DNA of 64,000 bases from Sophora flavescens (lineage: Eukaryota > Streptophyta > Magnoliopsida > Fabales > Fabaceae): assembly GCA_030762895.1 (NCBI GenBank), contig CM061067.1, positions 103,573,888 through 103,637,887 of the forward strand, given 5' to 3'. The notes below the pieces were generated by a model that ran no database searches, was not told where the DNA came from, and worked only from the letters and a program-made list of their open reading frames with translations. The position numbers were made by a program, and so were the translations under genes. Below, piece by piece: positions 24,701 to 34,784 of this stretch (position 1 is the first letter of the stretch; each line of letters starts with the position of its first letter).

Positions 24701-25256
24701 TAGGAATTCGGGAGAGATTCTAGACAAGGGCAAGGATATTGATGGTGAGGTGATTTTGGGTGAACGACGCATTATAGGAACAGGGACAGGAGGCTGAAGT
24801 TTCATTCATTTTTTTTAACATGCTTCGTGCTCAGCGTAGATCTACCAGCACTGAGTCTGGGTGAGGCAGAGAGCAGGTATCTAAAAATTGATACAGGCAC
24901 TCATTCTCTGGTTTTTTTCATAATAGTGTAGCCCACTTTTCAACATTCACGGAATTTTAAATTCAAGCTCACAATGACTCTCAATATGCAAACCTCGCCT
25001 CTACACAGAAATGCAAAACAACTAGTGAATGAAAAAGATGATGACCTTTATTTTCATGCATAAAAACTAGATGACAGTTCATGAGTTCAAACACAATCAA
25101 AACAAAACTAAAAGTCACACAACTAACAAAACAAAAATGAAAATAAACTAAAGTAAAGGGTTAAGAAAACCTCATCGAGAAGCTTCCACCCGGATCCCAT
25201 TGCTTGTAGCTTGAGAGCCAAGTGACAGACAAGTGATAAAAGCTTATTCCCGGATC
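21791..25256 (-). other. gypsy (Athila/Cyclops-like) non-coding region
   Basis: There are 3.4 kb without a supportable gene. Read on the minus strand it holds two copies of a motif of the form GGGACAAGCAAA...TTTGGGGGAG (22053-22085 and 22855-22898). In plant Athila/Tat-lineage gypsy elements this motif lies downstream of pol. A strongly pyrimidine-rich stretch (plus strand) covers 22660-22800. A 23-base word CCCGGATCC-AT-GCTTGTAGC occurs twice (25190 and 25249), just beyond the frame at 25257. Lineage assignment is inference from the motif. Confidence 0.45.
21966..22052 (+). repeat. dispersed repeat copy 1 (see 59526)
   Basis: About 87 bases, from GACAAAATTCAATCAATTAG to AATCTAGAAGATTATCA, recur in the same orientation at 59526-59611 with a few substitutions. 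This points to a shared LTR or element end some 37 kb apart. Confidence 0.75.
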
Positions 25257-25778
25257 CTATGGCTTGTAGCGTAGATACGAAAGCGAGCGCTCAAAAGTCA
25301 TGGTGACTTCTTCAAGTGTGAAGAACTTTTCAATCCCTCCCGGGTCAAAGATGACCTCTTTATCAACAAAGTCTTCCCAACACAAATAGGGTTCAACCTC
25401 TTGGACTGGCCATAGTACCATCATAGTTAAAGATGCAAATTCCAATTTCTCAGGCAGAGGCTTCAACTCCATCATTGGTTGCTTCACAATGGGAGGTGAC
25501 AAACAAGTGGAGAGGATCATCGGTGTTTCTTTGACTTCTGCACAATCTTCACTCGCTGTATTACCAAATCCATCACCTTCCATATATGCAGAAATCTCAT
25601 CACAAACCACATAAGTATTTCTCCCATCACAATCAACACATGCATAGGAACCAATAGAATCACCTAATTCCAAAAGTTCTTCATCATCCTCAAGCATGGT
25701 AAAATAGACGTCCTCTAAATGGATCTTCATTTCAATCACGTTAGTCAAGGGTTCAATGGGAGATGGTGCAACTATGTT
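25257..25778 (-). pseudogene. unknown open frame, C-terminal part (split by solo LTR)
   Basis: An acidic open frame of about 174 codons ends TAG-side at SYLRYKP. Recognisable pieces are MELKPLPEKLEFASL, loosely like the LELKPLP linker upstream of reverse transcriptase in Athila-type gypsy elements, and EEVTMTFERS. I cannot identify it securely. Its upstream end is cut by the solo LTR at 25784. If the LTR and one copy of the 5-bp duplication are removed, the frame runs on without a stop into 42061-42213. Transposon origin is more likely than a host gene because Athila-like motifs follow it. Confidence 0.5.
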
Positions 25779-25783
25779 CTCAC
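25779..25783 (+). repeat. target duplication CTCAC (left) of solo LTR C
   Basis: CTCAC at 25779-25783 is repeated exactly at 42061-42065, across 16 kb that include the nested copia element. Confidence 0.85.
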
Positions 25784-28124
25784 TGAGACGCCCCGTTGCA
25801 CCCCATTGTATTATTATATTAAAACCTTATTAATTATTTACATAATCACGCGCTTATTGTTGAAAATACGTAAAAATTAAAAACTTAATACTAATCATAA
25901 AACTTCTGCAAAATTAATACACAACAACATTATAGTATATAAATACACACATGCTTATTCATTACATTACCAAGATACTATTAAGGGTATCCTCTCAGTA
26001 GGATCCCTCACATGTACTTATTTACAAAAACTGCTTATAACTAGCGGAAAATAAAAGGTCTTATATGACTCACTGACCCTAACTTACTACACTATATTAT
26101 TAGGATTTGTAGCTTGTCCTCCAGCATCAGCATCATACAGAGTTTCATCCAACTCCTCAGCAACATCTGTTTCATACAGGGTTCCATCCATCTCCTCAGC
26201 AACATATTCTTCCATCGGGTCTTCTAACGTAGTAAAGTAGACATACACAAAAATACAGAAATAGGGAGATAAGAAACAATTCTATCATCATAAGTGGAAA
26301 AGATTCATAGCATATAATAAAATAATAGTCACAAACATGCATCACTCACAATCTACAATCATCCATACTTTATAACATCATCCTTTACCCTCCAACTCAT
26401 GCAACTAAACCTTTATGTTGACGTGGCCACCACTAATCCTGTCACACATCCCTTGTTAGCAATGTCAGTCAGTCGTCCAAGTGACGCGTCCCCAACGTCG
26501 GTGCACATTCTCATCCATGGTGAGAATGCTCATGCAAAGTAATGACACTATAGCTGTACAGTACCGTCGGTTCACACCATGTTCTCTCTCTCATCCCTAT
26601 CAAGGGTGCTCATGCATAGTAATGACACTATAGTTTCACAACTTAACTTTTAATTTGGAACGGTCCACGAGAACTTCAGACCTTGTGTATCTCAAATACA
26701 CGGTTATGAACAACAATGCAACATATGATTCTCACTGACTTTTATCAATAACAATCTAGTGCCTCAAGCTTTCCTCATAACCTCCACTTACATTCTAAAT
26801 CACATCACTTCTATAAAATAATAGCTAGGCACCTCTAATTTATATTCAAGCTCTCACCCCAAACAAAATACCTCCGAGAAACATATATCTTTACTTAAAG
26901 TTTAACTAAGCAATTTATCAAACCAGGCAGATCATGCATAACACAGTAGACAAACAGTCAATAATAAATAATTCAGACATCCTCAATATTATAAAATTAA
27001 CCTAAGGCGATAAACCTACAATTCTCAAATCGTCATTGGTAAAGCGGAAAAGTTTCCAATGCGATTTTGGTATTGTCGATTACTCGACCACTAGTAGGGT
27101 TTAGGTTGCCCAAACCATTATTATAACTTATATATTACTTATCAGTTCCGACGATGGAATGGTTCTTTCTCCCACCTAAGTTACCATCAGAAACACGAAA
27201 TCGACGATCCTCGATATCCCGCCACGAGATACCAAAACCACCTTCAACCAAATCAACAAAAGAATTAATTAATCAAACAAAAACCATCCTTACCCACAAA
27301 AGGCTTGGTTCGGTCATGACAACCTAAACAAAGGCTCAGGTTATTTTCTCAATTACATATTTTGGATTCTAGTTACTAAGGCCTTAACTAGCATAGATTA
27401 ATTGTTACAAGACAAAAGTTTGAAACAAAATCATCTAACCTCTAGGGTTAGGGTTTCGGTCAAGTATATGAAAAATAGGCGAGAAATTGTTTTTGATTTC
27501 AAGCTCTTGGATCTATAACCTAGAGACCTTAGCTAGCTTAGACAAGTCTTTATTCAAGTAAAAAAATTGAAGAAAAAGTCATTTACTCATACATCTAGGG
27601 TTTCGACTATTTGAGTAGAAACTAGCTAGAAATTACTTTTGATTGTAAACTCTTGGATAATCAATCTAGAGATCTTCAAATAGTTTATCAAAATCATCAT
27701 CCAAGTTAACAATTGAAGAAAAACTCATCTAGTCTATATAGACATAGATTCGGCCCACATAGGAACTTAGAGCTAGGAATTTATTTTGATCTCAAGCTTT
27801 TGGATCTAGCATCTAGATGCCTTAGAGAGTTCATAGAAATTGATCTCACATCAAATTGAGTTTTCTATGAATTTTTGTGAATTTTTGAAAAACTAGATCT
27901 AGAAATGGAAATTTAATAAAACTTGATGAAAATGGAGATTTAGATATGATTAATGGAGCTAAGAGGATAAGGAATAGGATACTTACTATGAAATGAAGAA
28001 CTTTGATGAAGACCTTGAAGCAAAATGATCAAAGATGCAATAGTTGTCAATGATTGAAACTTAGAGTTTTTGGAGAGAAAATGACATGAACATGTCTGAA
28101 AATGATGGAAATGAAAAAATGAAA
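25784..28124 (-). mobile_element. solo LTR C, part nearer its 3' end
   Basis: Minus-strand LTR of the element A/B family. Its end TGAGACGCCCCGTTGCACCCC is the reverse complement of the GGGG...GGGGYGTCTCA terminus, and the body parallels the B LTR in reverse order: CTCTCAGTAGGATCC, TTCCACTTATGATG, the doubled AGTAATGACACTATAG, and GGGTTTCGG. There is no internal region or second LTR, so unequal recombination probably removed the rest. It is broken at 28124 by the copia insertion and resumes at 41103. Confidence 0.85.
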
Positions 28125-28150
28125 TGAAGTTGACACAGGCAAACACAAGA

Positions 28151-28169
28151 GGGGGGGGGGGGGGGGGGG
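28151..28169 (+). repeat. G19 homopolymer in the 3' LTR
   Basis: Nineteen consecutive G (C on the element strand) against six at 39486-39491 in the sister LTR. It is either a true expansion or an assembly/sequencing artefact. Confidence 0.8.
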
Positions 28170-29258
28170 TTGAATTGTGTTTGTTAATGATTTTCGAAAA
28201 CAACCTTTAAAACTAATTTTGCACACAAGAAGATTAAATCAGAAGCAAGCACAAAGAAATAGACCCCTTTTTAAAAAGCTTTAACAAAATCAATATCAAA
28301 ACCCCTCAGTTAGTAAAAACAAATAAAGCTGTAAGAGTTTAGGGATAGAATATTCACACAAGATGTTTTATCCTGGTTCACTCTCTTCCAACCAAGAGTT
28401 ACGTCTAGTCCCTTCTACTTGAAGTTTTTTCTCCACTATTTTCCAAATAGATTACAACCAAGTATTTGACACCTCTCCGGGCTTACAAGTATTCCTTTCT
28501 TACCAAGCCTCTTCAGGATCTAACTCTAACAAAGAGATTTAACTTATGATCTTCTTAACTCTGTGTGTGAGGATATGAAAGTTTAAGATCAAATGAATAT
28601 TTTCACAATATTCAAACTAAAGAATACAGACTCTTGCTTTTAAAGAAATATGAGTATGAATGATTGTCTATTGACAAAAGTTGAGCTAGCAAAACTTGTG
28701 CAGGCAAAAGTTGTTCTTCAGTAACCAAGGTCTTCTATTTATTACCTTCTTCTTCACTTGTATTTCTTCAACGGTTATTTTGAATAGTCCCGTTTAGAGA
28801 TAGCATTGAATGCATGATATCCGTTGTGGCTGATAGCTTAATTGTGGCAATGCTGAATAGTACTCTTGATTATCGAGATAGCATGAAATGGAGGCTCACT
28901 GCTCTGAGTATTGCAGCTTGAGAACTTGTTGTTCCTCCTTTGTGTACAATCCAGCTTTTTCCAGCCATAAATTTGTCACCGTACAGATCGTTTTGCAGTT
29001 TCTCATTGTATGATTCTGCTTTTTGCATTTCTTTGATGGTACTATGTTTCTTTTACAACAAGGTAAAACATTAAAGCAGGTAAAACAAATGTGAAGAACA
29101 AAAATTCTATTGAAATAAATATCAATCATTTGAAATAAATTCAAGAGATTCATATTGCATTTATTCATTCAAAGATGAATCTCGTCTACTTAAAAAACTT
29201 TGTCTACTTAGTTATATGTGAGACTAAGTCTGTTCATTATTTTATTTTGCTCGTCTGC

Positions 29259-29422
29259 TGACGTGGCATATCCTCTCGTCTATCAAGTCTTTGGACTTGC
29301 TTTACCTCAGTGAGTTATCATAATCTCCGTCTAGTTACGTGGCACTTAGAGCTCGTTTACCTGATTATTTTATTTTTCAGTTCATTCAATTTTACCAATT
29401 ATTCCCGTCTACTGACGTGACA
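29259..29422 (-). promoter_or_regulatory. cluster of ACGT boxes in the copia LTR (U3)
   Basis: TGACGTGGCA at 29259, TTACGTGGCA at 29335 and TGACGTGACA at 29413 lie 350-520 bases inside the LTR from its U3 start. The 5' LTR has TGACGTGTCA at 40585, TGACGTGACA at 40661 and TGACGTGACA at 40739. Such C-box/UPRE-like ACGT cores are bound by plant bZIP factors. A regulatory role is inferred from position and repetition. Confidence 0.5.
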
Positions 29423-29776
29423 AGCTAGACACGTCTACTATCAAGTCTTTGGACTTGCTATATCTAAGTAAGTTATCTTGATTTTCGACTAGTGAACATT
29501 TAGTGCCTCGTCTACTTAAAGAAACCAGTCTACTCAATTAAATAAATAAATAACTTTACCAATATTAGAGCAGTCGTCTACAAGGGTGGACGCGTATTTT
29601 TCTCAAGGAGTACAACAAAAACTTATCCCAAGTTTCCATAAATTATATTATAAATATTCCTGCATAACTGAAAGCACATGTTAGATCTCAACTAACACTT
29701 TGCCAAGAAAATTTAATCCTTTTGTTAACATCAAAACGTAGAGATTATTTAAATCAAAACCACTTTGGTTCCAACA

Positions 29777-29790
29777 ATCTCCCCCTTTTT
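29777..29790 (-). other. polypurine tract of copia element
   Basis: AAAAAGGGGGAGAT (element strand) directly precedes the 3' LTR start TGTTGGAACC. A near copy of the purine core, AAAAAGGGGGAGAA, lies about 325 bases upstream at 30101-30115. Confidence 0.8.
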
Positions 29791-30178
29791 GATGATGACA
29801 AAAACTAATTAAATTTGAAAAGCAGAGTCTAAGAGAGCTTTCAAAGCTCCCCCTAAGACAAAGCATTCAGATAAGTAATCAGTAAAAGCATATGAGACAA
29901 ACTGCATATAAGGTAATAGATCAATGCAACTGCTTATCACACTTAGAGTATATATGAAGGAATAAATAAGTATCATAGCAAATAGGCAGACAGGAGTATC
30001 AGAGTAGTTATAAACTAGAAAACAGAATATGCATATGCAGACAAATATGAGCTTTTCAAAATTGACTTTGTATTTATAAAAGAAATCTCTTTTCTTTTCT
30101 TTCTCCCCCTTTTTGTCATCAGACAAAAAGGTGAAGGGAGTGGACCATAATTGTCAGTAACATAAAAAAAATTCAAAG

Positions 30179-30718
30179 TTAGGTAGGAGGAGCTGGTGGA
30201 GGAGGTTGATTCTGAGTCTGGGTTTTCTTGAAATCAGTCAAAAATTCCAGCATTTTATTCACAACCTCTAAGGTTGGAGCCATAGATACTTGAACTCTCT
30301 GAGAGACTTCCTCGGTGATCTTCTCAGTCATATTTTCAACCTTCTCTTCAACCAACTTGCCAACTCTTTCATCAACTATCTTGCCAAGATCTTCTTCAAG
30401 ATTTGGTGACTGAGCATGTGCTTCAAAGGTGCTTAATGCTCTGGAGTGTTCAGGATGATCTGAAGGGTGAACTACAGCTAGAGCTTGTGGTTGAGAGGAA
30501 TGCTTTCCAGATGAGCTTTGTTTGGAAATGGACTCAACAGTTTCTTCTTCATGACCACTTGAGTCAAAAATAGTGGCATTCATGCCAGGTCCTTCAACGA
30601 CAATTTTACCTTCTAGGAGCTCAAAAGGAGGTGAAGACGGGGCATGATTAATCACAAGAAGGGGTAAAGGGGTCATCGATACTTCCTTTGCCCATATGAT
30701 GGGGTAGGAGAATTCCAC
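30179..30718 (-). CDS. post-pol frame of copia element, coiled-coil/proline-rich (unknown)
   Basis: 179 codons ending TQNQPPPPAPPT. The middle is acidic and helix-prone (EEDLGKIVDERVGKLVEEKVENMTEKI), suggesting a coiled coil, and the tail is proline-rich. No known enzyme motif. It lies between pol and the PPT on the element strand, where SIRE-type elements carry env-like or accessory frames. It probably formed one frame with pieces at 30932-31282 and 32494-33200 before the gypsy LTR insertion and several stops. No signal peptide or membrane segment supports an envelope role. Function unknown. Confidence 0.45.
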   Translation of the reverse strand: MEFSYPIIWAKEVSMTPLPLLVINHAPSSPPFELLEGKIVVEGPGMNATIFDSSGHEEETVESISKQSSSGKHSSQPQALAVVHPSDHPEHSRALSTFEAHAQSPNLEEDLGKIVDERVGKLVEEKVENMTEKITEEVSQRVQVSMAPTLEVVNKMLEFLTDFKKTQTQNQPPPPAPPT

Positions 30719-30931
30719 ATTTCAACTTGTTATGGGAAGTCCCCAAAGATCTTTGTAGATCATGTATCTGAAGTTTGAAAGACCACACTTGCCTCTGACT
30801 TTAGGAATTTCCTTTTTCTCTTCTTGGGTCAGTCCAGAGGAAGATGCTTCTCTTGTGCAGTGGATGATGTGGGATTTCCAAAAGTCTGCAACACGTTATT
30901 CATTGATCAACCCAATAGATTTAGAATGCAA

Positions 30932-31282
30932 TTAGTAGTCCAGCATGGAGTAGTCAAAAGTTTCTTGATTCAGATTAAGCATGACTGATTCAGCTTCTGG
31001 CATAACTCCTTTAAATCTTCTATTCTTCTTGTCCTTGTCCTTGTTCAGATCAACCATCTGCAGTCGTGGACAGATTCTGTAAGGCATGATTCCAATTCTT
31101 GTTGTTGTATTATGTCTCAGCCATGATGGAGGGACAAAATGTGAGGCTCTATCAACTCTGAAATAACTGAATTCCCACTTCAGCATTTCATAGATGAGCT
31201 GATCCACAAAGAAATCAGAGGCCCTCCCATAGACACTGGGATGCTCGAAGGATACCCACTTTGTGTCACAGTCCATGATCAT
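30932..31282 (-). pseudogene. post-pol frame fragment of copia element (unknown)
   Basis: An open stretch of 116 codons (VSFEHPSVYGRASDFFVDQL...WLRHNTTTRIGIMPYRICP) ending at a TAG. It looks protein-like in composition but I do not recognise it. It lies just downstream, on the element strand, of the nested solo LTR, and reads as the continuation of the accessory coding region interrupted at 32494. Confidence 0.4.
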
Positions 31283-31410
31283 AGGGACATGTTGTGAGGA
31301 TCTTGCTCTTCTTTCAGGGAGGGTAGGAAGATTCTTCCTTGGTGGGTCTGCACATGTCTCTGAACTCCATCAGTGAAAGGTATGAGAGGTGGAGTTTTGA
31401 CAAGATTAGG

Positions 31411-32493
31411 TGATGACAACCAAATGGTGAGGTTACCTTGTTGATGATCTTTTTGGTTGAATTCTTAACAAGTTAATGTGAAACCAATTTTGGAACCAAA
31501 ATAAGAAGAAGAAAGAAAGAAAATGGAAGAAGATAAGAAGATGGATGGTGCCGCAAACATGTAGTTTGATAAGCCTATGAGGTTCGCCACAAGAATCTTG
31601 GATTCTTAATAAGAACTAGTTTGGCTCAACAAAGAACCAAGGAGACAATAATCTTACAAATATGGACTCAATCCAAAATTCAACATCCAAAGTTCTTTAT
31701 TCATGTAATAGGCATCATATACATATAGAAGTGGGATGATTTCTTTTGCTCATACTTTGTCTTCCAAAAGATTCCCAAAACCCCCCACTTAACTCACCTA
31801 TTCATGACACTAAAACACTCACTAATTCCCACTTAATTCAGTCACCATAAAATGAGTTAATTCGCCTAAAACTCATCTTAATGTAGCCACTAAGACATTC
31901 AACTCAGCCACCAACTTAAACACCCACATTATTGGCCTAGTAAAGACAATAAAAACTAACAAAAACCAAACTTAACTCAGCCACAAAAGAGTGGTTACAC
32001 CCCCCCTTTGGATGACTCTCCCTCACTCATTATGTGGTGGTTACACTTGCTTCTCAAATTAAAAGTGTAACCCCCCATAATTACATCAATTATTCTCACA
32101 CTAAAGCAAGCTAAAGATTCCTACCACTAAGACATTATCAATGTGTAGAAAAGGAAAAGGTGGGCTGAACCAAATTGCAATAATTAGCAAAATTGGACCC
32201 ACTTACATAATCCACCATTACACTTATTGAAATTAAAAGAAAATAATTAAATTGGAATCTTCTTCATGTCATGCTCCCCACATCATGAGTCTTGTCATGG
32301 ATCCTTTAGTTGGATAATGTAAGTTAATAATTTAGGCTTCATTCCATCCAATCTTGCATTTGGGCTTGCTTCCATGATAAGAACCATGGTTTGAATTAAC
32401 ACTTGTTGGGCTTTCTTGGTTGTAACATTTGTCATTGGCCCACCAAGTCCTTGGCTAGCTTCCTGAACCATACTCCAAATTGGGCTTATATCA
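31411..32493 (-). mobile_element. solo LTR of the gypsy D family nested in the copia element
   Basis: 1,083 bp, TGATGACAACCAAATGG...GGGCTTATATCA (plus strand), homologous to the LTRs of the gypsy element at 42633-53798. Shared segments include TTCGCCACAAGAATCTTGGATTCTT and the coding-like GGPMTNVTTKKAQQ near its inner end. Flanks TTAGG (31406-31410) and TTAGA (32494-32498) form an imperfect 5-bp duplication. Copia sequence resumes on both sides. No internal region remains. Confidence 0.8.
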
Positions 32494-33200
32494 TTAGAAT
32501 ATATTTTCTCGGGGGGGAATTTGTTTAGGGGCAGGTGAGTGACTAAAGGTCCTATGTTGTTGTGCATTTGTGAAGGCACTATTGTGATTAGTTTGCAGTC
32601 AGGATGGGGTAAATGGAAGGGTTCAACTGGTGGGTCTACTTCTTCCTCATACTCAGGTAGGGGGTGCCACCTGTCAGGAATGTGTTCAGGTTTAGGCTGG
32701 TGAATGAGAAACACAACTCTCCATTTTCTTTTTAATTTGACCCAATCCTCAGATTTGCCTTCATAAATAAGGTTCTTAAAGGTTTTGGGAAGGGAGCACC
32801 TGGGGAAATGTCATCATCTGGTTGATTGAACCACGGATCAATTGTAGGGATAATTGGTTGAAATTGTGGTATGGATGAGGAGGCTATTAGTGAGTGAACA
32901 GGTGAAGGTGTAGGCAAGCTTGTGGTTTGGTCAGCTTGTGTTGGTTGGGGTGAAAGAGGTGCGGGATTGTATACATCATCAGTCATGTTTTGGTTGAACA
33001 CTTCATTTGGAGCAGAGACAGTAATATTATCATCAGAACCAACAGTACCAGGGAGAGAATCACCTCTATTTTCTAAACTAGATACTAAGGCATCTACTGC
33101 TATTTGAACAGGATCACTAGTAGAGATGGTTACCTTAGAAGTCTTAGTTGTTCTGGCCTTTCTTTCAGGTTGCCGTCTGGTTTATGTTGAGACAGGCACA
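32494..33200 (-). pseudogene. post-pol frame fragment of copia element, proline/serine-rich
   Basis: Open pieces on the element strand include NMTDDVYNPAPLSPQPTQADQ...IPTIDPWFNQPDDD (33001-32732) and HPDCKLITIVPSQMHNN near 32600. A low-complexity Pro/Ser/Thr composition suggests a disordered linker. It continues from the frame ending near 33182 and is cut by the solo LTR at 32493. No known domain. Confidence 0.4.
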
Positions 33201-34338
33201 AAGGCCTCAGCAGCAGTGACAACAACAGTAACAACAGAAGTTTTCTGCTTCTTCAGGATGGTACAGATAGGAACTCTGTCCTCATCCTCATTGTGTGAGA
33301 GAATGATTCTTCTTTTCCTCTTCACAACAGGAGCACTAGTAGGTTCCCCAATTACAATGCCACCAGCTGGTCTCTTGGGGGCAGGTTTCCTTACTGCAGT
33401 GTTCTTTTGCTTAGTTACTCTTTTTATTCCTAGGACTTCAGCATTGTTTGCCTCAACTATTTCTTCCTCTATTTTCATAGCTTCTTCTGCTTTGGCCAGG
33501 GCAACTTGTTTGTAAGTGCTTAGTTGTATGCCTGAGAGATTGCTTCTCCTAAAATCAGCAGCTGACATTCCTTTCTCAGACATAATTTTTTTATGATCTT
33601 CTTTAGACATGGCAGTAAGGACTTCATAAACACCTTGATGCCTGAAGATTTTTGACAGAAGATGAATGTAGGTAATGGCAGGTAGATTCTCTTTATTTTG
33701 CATAGCATGTTTGAATCTGTTAAACAGAATCCAGGGAAGGTTGATTTTGGTTTCCCAGAAGAGATTGCACAGGCAGAATTTGTGGAGAGCAGAGAGGTTG
33801 TCTTTGGAGCCAGTCTTGTGTAAGACAGTCTTGTTCAGAATCTGATGGAGGATTCTAATTTCATCCTTCATTTCAGCAGACTTCCAGGAATGAGTTCTTG
33901 TGTGTCTTCTTTCATTAGGGTGATAGCAATGCTCTCAAAACCACCCAAGTCTTCTTCCCAAGTATCAATAATTACCAAATCCTCTTGGGCACAAGCGAAT
34001 GCATCGAAAATGGTCTTTTCAGAGACAATCACCTTATTTCCCAGCACGAAGCTAATAATCTCAGTTTCAATGATTATAGGTTTCCTCCAGAAGGTCCTAA
34101 TGAGGTTGGGGTAGATTGATACTTTCTCTGAGAACAAACCGTCCCAACCAGCTGCATTTATATACTTGAATACATTCAAGTTGTACTCCTCCAGAATTTT
34201 AAAATTAAAATGATGTTCAACCGCTAAGTTCAGAGAATCAGTGACGCAGGAATGAACAGGAAGTGAAGATGAAGCCATTTTTGAGGTTTGAAGGTTAGGG
34301 TTCAAAGAAGTAAAGAAACAGGTTTGTAAAAAAAACAC
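33182..34338 (-). pseudogene. copia accessory protein (putative plant transposon protein-like), frameshifted
   Basis: A post-pol frame on the element strand, starting near 34281 (MASSSLPVHS). The first part (to 33868) contains the pattern FSEKVSIYPNLIRTFW...FVLGNKVIVSEKTIFDAFAC, typical of the plant transposon-associated N-terminal domain often found in gag-only or accessory frames. The second part (33871-33182) begins with an ATG overlapping the stop as ATGA. It continues MRILH-type sequence, an Ala/Glu-rich helix, then a basic nuclear-localisation-like stretch (VVKRKRRIILS). In relatives the two parts are one protein, so a one-base shift is likely. No signal peptide is seen. Its role in the element is unknown. 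Confidence 0.6.
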
Positions 34339-34784
34339 TCAGAGGCAATGTAAAGTTTTTCAGAGGGAAGAGAAGTTGCTTTAAAGGTTTCTGAATTTCA
34401 AAGGTTTTTCTTTGAAAATAATTCGAAAGAAAAATTAATGACAATACATGTCATTAAGAGTAAAACGGCATTGTTATTTTGAAACCATAAAAAGGTTATG
34501 ATGGGATTGATGGAAATTACTGACTCAGCAAAGAGAATATACTAGATATATATGTCTAGTAAGACAAAATAAATACATTTAATAAAAATATGCTTAGACG
34601 CAAGCAGTTGTGGACGCGTCTGAAATTATACAATGGACGCAGTAACCACAGCAGTAGATGCAACTTATAGTGGACGCGCTACACAACATGCAATAGATGC
34701 ACAACTTTTAATAGGTATTAGATGTGCATAAGTAATAGAAGCAAGATTATCAAAACAAATTTTTTTCAAGGCTGGACGCCTAAA
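34339..34784 (-). other. spacer between pol and accessory frame of copia element
   Basis: Non-coding, AT-rich. Repeated short words (plus strand) GTGGACGCG, ATGGACGCAG, AGTAGATGCA and GTGGACGCGC occur between 34600 and 34700 at about 25-30-base spacing, perhaps a decayed minisatellite. Confidence 0.5.

Larger units (their letters stand above)
28125..29776 (-). mobile_element. 3' LTR of copia element
   Basis: 1,652 bp, starting TGAAGTTGACACAGG (plus strand) and ending CTTTGGTTCCAACA next to the polypurine tract. It is nearly identical to 39459-41102 but has a run of 19 G at 28151-28169 where the other LTR has 6. The TATA region is damaged compared with the 5' LTR. Confidence 0.9.

Noticed and set aside
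31411..32493. Full gypsy D element inside the copia element
   Set aside because: Only a single LTR is present, bordered by copia sequence on both sides. No primer site, PPT or internal sequence.
30179..34338. Retroviral-type envelope gene in the copia element
   Set aside because: No signal peptide, transmembrane segment or cleavage motif is visible in any of the frames, so an envelope call is not supported.
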